The notes under the pieces are model-generated. The model was not told the origin of the DNA. It ran no database searches and was given only the letters and a program-made list of their open reading frames with translations. Positions 59,498 through 64,000 of a stretch of 64,000 nucleotides of DNA are shown here, piece after piece. Position 1 is the first letter of the stretch, and each line of letters starts with the position of its first letter. Source of the DNA: Callorhinus ursinus (lineage: Eukaryota > Chordata > Mammalia > Carnivora > Otariidae); assembly GCF_003265705.1 (NCBI RefSeq), contig NW_020312827.1, positions 17,509,407 to 17,573,406 of the forward strand, given 5' to 3'. The position numbers were made by a program, and so were the translations under genes.

Positions 59498-59700
59498 AGG
59501 GGCGCCTGCGTGGCTCAAACAGTTAAGCTTCTGCCTTCCGCTTAGGTCATGATCCCTAGCTCCTGGGATTGAGCCTCGCATTCGGCTCCCTGCTCAGTGA
59601 GGAGTCTGCTTCTCCCTCTGCTGCTCCCCCTGCTCATTCTCTCTCGCTCGCTCTCTCAAATAACTGTAAAAAAATCTTAAAAAAATATTTTTTTTTAAAA
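59498..59700 (+). mobile_element. SINEC
   Basis: The head 'aggggcgcctgcgtggctca' runs to an A/T-rich tail. TSD AGAAGCAGATCTGTAG (59482-59497) and AGAAGTAGATCTGTAG (59701-59716), one mismatch. Confidence 0.96.
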
Positions 59701-59716
59701 AGAAGTAGATCTGTAG

Positions 59717-60435
59717 CATGTTTCAAAAACAGAACAAAGAAACTGTAAATATGTCATGTGAGAGAAAGAAAATTTTGCCTTTTTTTGACTTTTAATTATC
59801 CTTCCAGTGTATCTTCATGCATACACAAGTAGATATAGGTAGTTTCTCAATTTATTTTACAAAGTGTATCATGCTATATACTCCGATGTGGGCATTTATT
59901 TACTCATTTCATTTAAGGGTAAGTTTGGAGCCCTTCTCATGTCTGCATATAGGATGCACAGTCTTTAACTAGTCCCTAATAACAGACCTTGGAGCTGTTT
60001 TTAGCCCTTAGCTACTAAATCCAATGCTTTCATGATTAACCTTGCACATGAATCATTTTTGTATGTGTGCAGGTCTACCTGTTAGATAAATCCCTTGCAG
60101 TAGGATTGCTGGGTCAAAGCATTAATGCATTTATAATTTGAAGAATTAATTCTCAAATTTAATATTTGGAAAAGCTTTTTGAAAAGCTGCTGTTCTTCTC
60201 ATTTTTTTTTTTAATTTGTTTCTGTAAGATCTATGTCATTGAGTGGTGTGGGTTTGTTTGCTTTGTATGATTACTTTAAAGAAGTGCAAATAAAAGCATT
60301 TTGGAATTCAACTTCAGAAACATATGGACTTTGATTTTTTTATGTTTATTTTTCCTTGTCTTTATTTTTATTTCTATAATACCATCATTGTATTGAATGT
60401 TATTCGGTTAAAAGCTTGTATAACAAGATGGTTAT
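59717..60435. other. Intergenic sequence with old LINE-like text
   Basis: 'gggcatttatttactcattt', 'cttgcagtaggattgctggg' and 'tcaaagcattaatgcat' suggest a decayed L1 fragment on the minus strand at 59820-60190. No gene. Confidence 0.45.
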
Positions 60436-60439
60436 GGAC

Positions 60440-60637
60440 TCCAGTTGTTAGCCAGACTAAGTGTGAATCTGAGCTCACTCATCCATAACCTTAGGGAATT
60501 TACTCAGACTCTCTGTGACCTGTTTCCTTAGTGGCAAAATGTGAATAATAACCATCCTATCTCATTGGGTTGTTACGTGGTTAAGTAATTTAAAACATGT
60601 AAAAGCACTTAGAGCAATAACACAAAATGAACACTAC
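60440..60637 (+). repeat. MIR SINE
   Basis: 'cagactctctgtgacctgtt', 'gcaaaatgtgaataataacc' and 'taaaacatgtaaaagcactt' match MIR core and 3' part on the plus strand. Confidence 0.75.
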
Positions 60638-60656
60638 TAAGTGCTGGATAGTTTTA

Positions 60657-60702
60657 AGGTGGCTCTGTGGCGCAATGGATAGTGCATTGGACTTCTAGTG
60701 AG
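60657..60702 (+). mobile_element. Retroposed 5' half of tRNA-Arg(TCT)
   Basis: From 60661, GGCTCTGTGGCGCAATGGAT plus 'agtgcattggacttcta' reproduces the 5' half of tRNA-Arg(TCT), through acceptor, D-arm (A-box) and anticodon TCT, with one apparent change (the usual 'agcgc' is 'agtgc'). It is followed by 'gtga', which resembles the start of the intron in that tRNA gene. Everything after the anticodon loop is missing, so it is not a tRNA gene. The flanks TAAGTGCTGGATAGTTTTA (60638-60656) and TAAGTGCTGGGTAGTTTTA (60703-60721) are a 19-bp target duplication with one mismatch. There is no poly(A). Four bases 'aggt' precede the tRNA start. Confidence 0.88.
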
Positions 60703-60721
60703 TAAGTGCTGGGTAGTTTTA

Positions 60722-60900
60722 GAAGTCACTTCATCAATTCTGTGAACAGATGTAGATACAATAATAATAATATTACTTTATCTATACATATTCAGCTTTC
60801 TTCTAGACAGGAGAGTACATATTAATACATTAAAATGAGTTAATTAGATTTAATTCCTTTAATTTATACATAGCTTCCTCCCTTGAAAAGTATTCTAAAA
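60722..60900. other. AT-rich unique sequence
   Basis: Nothing recognisable. Confidence 0.4.
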
Positions 60901-60905
60901 ATAAG

Positions 60906-61088
60906 AGCGCCTGGTGGCTCAGTTGGTTAAGCGACTGCCTTCGGCTCAGGTCATGATCCTGGAGTCCTGGGATCGAGTCCCGCATCGGGCTCCCTGCTCA
61001 GCGGGGAGTCTGCTTCTCCCTCTGACCCTCATGCTCTCTCTCTATATATCTCATTCTCTCTCTCAAATAAATAAATAAAATCTTTAAA
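60906..61088 (+). mobile_element. SINEC, 'ctggagtc' subfamily
   Basis: The head 'agcgcctggtggctcagttg' runs through 'gatcctggagtcctgggatc' to (TAAA)n and an A-tail. The body is close to its subfamily mates. The target duplication is unclear. Confidence 0.94.
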
Positions 61089-61846
61089 AAAAGTGCTTTT
61101 GGAAGATATCCTCCCTAACAAGACAGCAAGACAGAAACTTTTTTAAAATACATAGGCACGACCTACTGAAAGCTTATAGAATTTAAAAAGAAGAGGGGAA
61201 AAAAGGATATGATTGCATTATATAATTATTAAAACTTTCTTAAGTGGACTTTTTATATTTTTAAATTAAATTAACATATGGATTTGATATTGCTATGGGC
61301 TAGAAGATGCCCACATCTCTAGGTATTATGATAAATAGAAAGGTGATTATTGGCTATTTAAGAAAGTTGTCAGAGAATCAGTTGATTTTTTTTTAAACAA
61401 CTCTGCCTCCAAAAATAATTTAAGAGATGTCCGTTACTTAAAAAATCAAAAGGACATGGTAATTAGTGATCAAGAGAGGAGACGCCATTCGGAGCATAGA
61501 AGGAACTATGAGGGGCTTCTAGGTGCTAGTGATGTTACAATGCTTGATGAAAGTTCTCATTACACGTGTGTCTTTAGTTTATGGAAATTCATTTAGAATA
61601 CTCCTGATACGTGATAATTTAAAAATGTATTTTTGAAGATTAAAAGATTCAGCATATGTTAATTCATGCCCCCGAGAGAGCTAAATGTTCCTCCGAGGCG
61701 CCTCAGGTTTCACACTAGACAGTGGACTGGCAACTTTTCAGGCCATGATTTGTGACTTTTCATCTCAGCTTTGACCACAGCAAATTTGTTTAATATTTGT
61801 TTAATATTTCAGGGTTCTAAGTAAATTTTCTTAGAATAAAGATAAC
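61089..61846. other. Unique-looking sequence
   Basis: No gene or repeat is recognised. Confidence 0.4.
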
Positions 61847-62292
61847 TTAGTTTTCTAGGACTGCCCTAACCAACTACTACAATCTGGATGCCTTATAACA
61901 GAAATCTGTTACCTCACGGTTCTAGAAGCTGGAAGTCTGAAGTCAAGGTGTGCACAGGGCCATGGGCCTTCTGAAGGCTCTAAAAGAAGGATTTTTCCTT
62001 CCAGCTCCTGATAACCCCAGGTGTTCTTTTCCTTGCAGCCCCCATGCATCCATCTTTGTCTCTCTTTTCCTGTGACATTTCCCCTTATTTATCTCTATAT
62101 GCTTCTAAATTTTCCTTTTATTGTAAGACCCCAAGTCATAATGGATTAAGGGCCCCCTCTAATTCTGTATGACTTTATCTTAACTTGATTACAACTGCAA
62201 AAACTCTTGTTTCCAAACAAAGTCTCATGCACAAGTCCTGGGGGTCAGAACTTCAACCTATCTTTTTTGAGGACACAATTCAAACCATGATA
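61847..62292 (-). mobile_element. MLT1-like LTR
   Basis: Same family and orientation as 20743-21117: 'tagttttctaggactgccc', 'cacggttctagaagctggaa', 'gaccccaagtcataatggat', 'gggggtcagaacttcaacc' and 'gaggacacaattcaaaccat'. Confidence 0.78.
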
Positions 62293-64000
62293 GCATCCAA
62301 TAAGCTTTCGAAAACACTGGATGAGAGAATACAAACCCCACTGAGTCCTGGGCATTTTCTATCCAGTTTGAATTAAAGAAAAAAATGGCCTTGGTATAAC
62401 TGAATGCACTTAGCACTCCAGGGGAAATGAATAATAAGCTGCCTTAAAGTGTGTTGCACTAAGTTGCCAAATCATCTGTCCCTTTCTGTCTGATACCTTC
62501 CCCACGGGAAAAAAAAAAAAAAAAAAGGTTAAGCCATGCTCAGGCTCATGGGTCCTGTGATGGTGCAGCAACACACTTAAAAAGTAAGGGCAGACTGGTA
62601 GTTTCTACTTTCCTTCCACTGCTCATACCTCTGCCAGACTCATCATCTGAATCCCCCTGTCCAGGAACATAAGTTGATTTGGTCTTCTAGATACTGAATT
62701 CTGCCCCTAAATTTTTAGAAATCCACATTTGCCCCACAGCAAGATGAGCCAAATGCTTTGCTAGCTCCGTTGAGATCTGGTTGCACAACACACTTGTTAT
62801 TTATGTATAAATCAACAACTTGTTCCCCCTCATTGCTCACTCCTTCACTGTGACTTAATGTTTCAGCACTGGACAGAGGATTATAGATTTTATTTCATCT
62901 TGAACCACATAATTCATTTTCACATATTAGATCACAAATGATTAGAAAACAGATTCTAATTGGCAGGTAGCCATTTATGTAAAATCTAGTAGCAAATGTT
63001 AAGCCCTGACACCTTCCCCTTGAAAAAGCTTTTGAAATAAAATTAAAATTCATCATTCGGAGTTGAATGTTTTATGCTGCTGGGAGCTAATTAGCACACA
63101 CATCTCAGAAGTGTGTGCTTATCTCTCTTCCAGGCCACTTGTCTTAAACTGTAGGCTCTAGGTTCCACAATCTGTACTAAATCCTCCAGTTGCCAAGTGG
63201 GATAAGGGCTGTTTGCACAAATTATATTCTCAGGAGACTCTAGTTTGATCCAGGTGAGTGGAAATGCACCTGCTCTTTGCCAGCCCTGGCAGGGTTTATT
63301 TGTACTGGAGTGGGATTAACAGCTGTCAATTCTGATATCTACCTGGGACAAGAGAGTGGTGCATCACCAAAACAAATACAAAAAACAGGAAGTTATTTGG
63401 CCAAAAGCAGGCCTGGAGAGACAAACTTGGCCCTACTGCTGGGCTAGAATCAACTTCTCACTCCATCTAGTTGGGGAATATTATGATGAGCCTGACAAAC
63501 CCCAACCACCCCTCTCTCCTTTTGGTCCACCTCTTACCTCTTGGTCTAGACAGATTATGGAGTAATAATCTGTCTCATGAGCCTGCAGCAGTTTTATAAC
63601 TTTAGTTATCCAAGTTCAGAAGCCACACACTATCTCTCGGGAATACTTGTTTTTGTTTTTTCATTTTCTAGGGAGAGCCCATTTTCCTGACTTCACTTCA
63701 ATCATTCTCTTGAACAGCTCGTAATTTTGTGTCATACCTTTCTATTAGTACCTGATTCATCATTTGCCTTGCTTTGTGCTTACCCTTGATTTAGCCCTGC
63801 ACGGTAGGTTCTGTTTTTATCTCTTGCTTTTAAGGGCGCCTATATTGCTTTAACATCACTTCTAAAGCATTCACATTTCCATTTACCCAGCTCCATTTGA
63901 CCACTGACTTCTGAGCTTTTCTCCTATTTTTCTGTTATCCACTCGCTCAAGGAAGTCAAATACTTGAGATGTGTGTGGCTATTCCCACGCCATCATGCAT
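62293..64000. other. Repeat-poor sequence to the window end
   Basis: No supported gene. A20 starts near 62508. 62860-63240 is repeat-free and carries a perfect inverted repeat AGCACACAC / GTGTGTGCT (63093-63101, 63111-63119). A 69-codon plus frame (63356-63565) has no domain. Confidence 0.45.

Noticed and set aside
60657..60702. Functional tRNA-Arg gene
   Set aside because: The 3' half, including the T-arm and acceptor complement, is absent, and direct repeats show an insertion.
63356..63565. 69-codon plus-strand frame with Pro-rich end
   Set aside because: Vaguely resembles retroelement-derived text, but no motif is identifiable and no flanking structure supports it.

Overview
The window is ordinary mammalian intergenic or intronic DNA. 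It is AT-rich, has no CpG-island-like stretch and shows no cellular protein-coding exon that I can support. The repeats place it in Carnivora. At least 25 tRNA-Lys-derived SINEC elements are present, with the 'gggcgcctgggtggctcag' head, '(TAAA)n ATCTT' tails and target-site duplications (TSDs), together with carnivore LINE-1 3' ends. The SINE bodies are neither the dog (SINEC_Cf) nor the cat (SINEC_Fc) type as I know them. An arctoid caniform (bear, seal or mustelid group) is therefore the best guess, by inference.

Layout. 1-3969 is the 3' two thirds of a young LINE-1: ORF2 runs from the endonuclease domain to its natural end, broken by a single TGA, followed by a 3'UTR with a duplicated module. 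4.0-6.5 kb is an old L1 split by an LTR-like insert. 6.5-19.9 kb is repeat-poor DNA with an MLT1-type LTR, MIR copies, an old L1 and one SINEC. 19.98-20.68 kb is a pair of SINEs bridged by a long GAAA/GGAA microsatellite with a 10-N assembly gap. 20.7-24.6 kb holds two MLT1-like LTRs, an ancient unnamed repeat split by two SINEs, and an L2 tail split by another SINE. 25-32 kb is mostly repeat-poor with scattered SINEs. 33-42 kb is a minus-strand graveyard of old L1, with two SINEs in close succession and a young 5'-truncated L1 that landed inside an older one. 42-49 kb is repeat-poor. 49-59 kb holds several SINEs and three short young L1 tails. 59-64 kb holds an MIR carrying a retroposed 5' half of tRNA-Arg(TCT), an MLT1-like LTR and repeat-free DNA.

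Nothing resembles a multi-gene system, operon, CRISPR array or intact virus. The more interesting signals are (i) the 5' tRNA-Arg half flanked by a 19-bp TSD, (ii) the duplicated L1 3'UTR module with copies that document its history, (iii) a 50-bp SINE made only of head and tail inside a perfect TSD, (iv) a compact nested hairpin near 13.87 kb, and (v) several repeat-free, homeobox/POU-motif-rich blocks that may be conserved non-coding elements. Repeat family names come from recognition by eye, not from a database search. Edges without a TSD are approximate.
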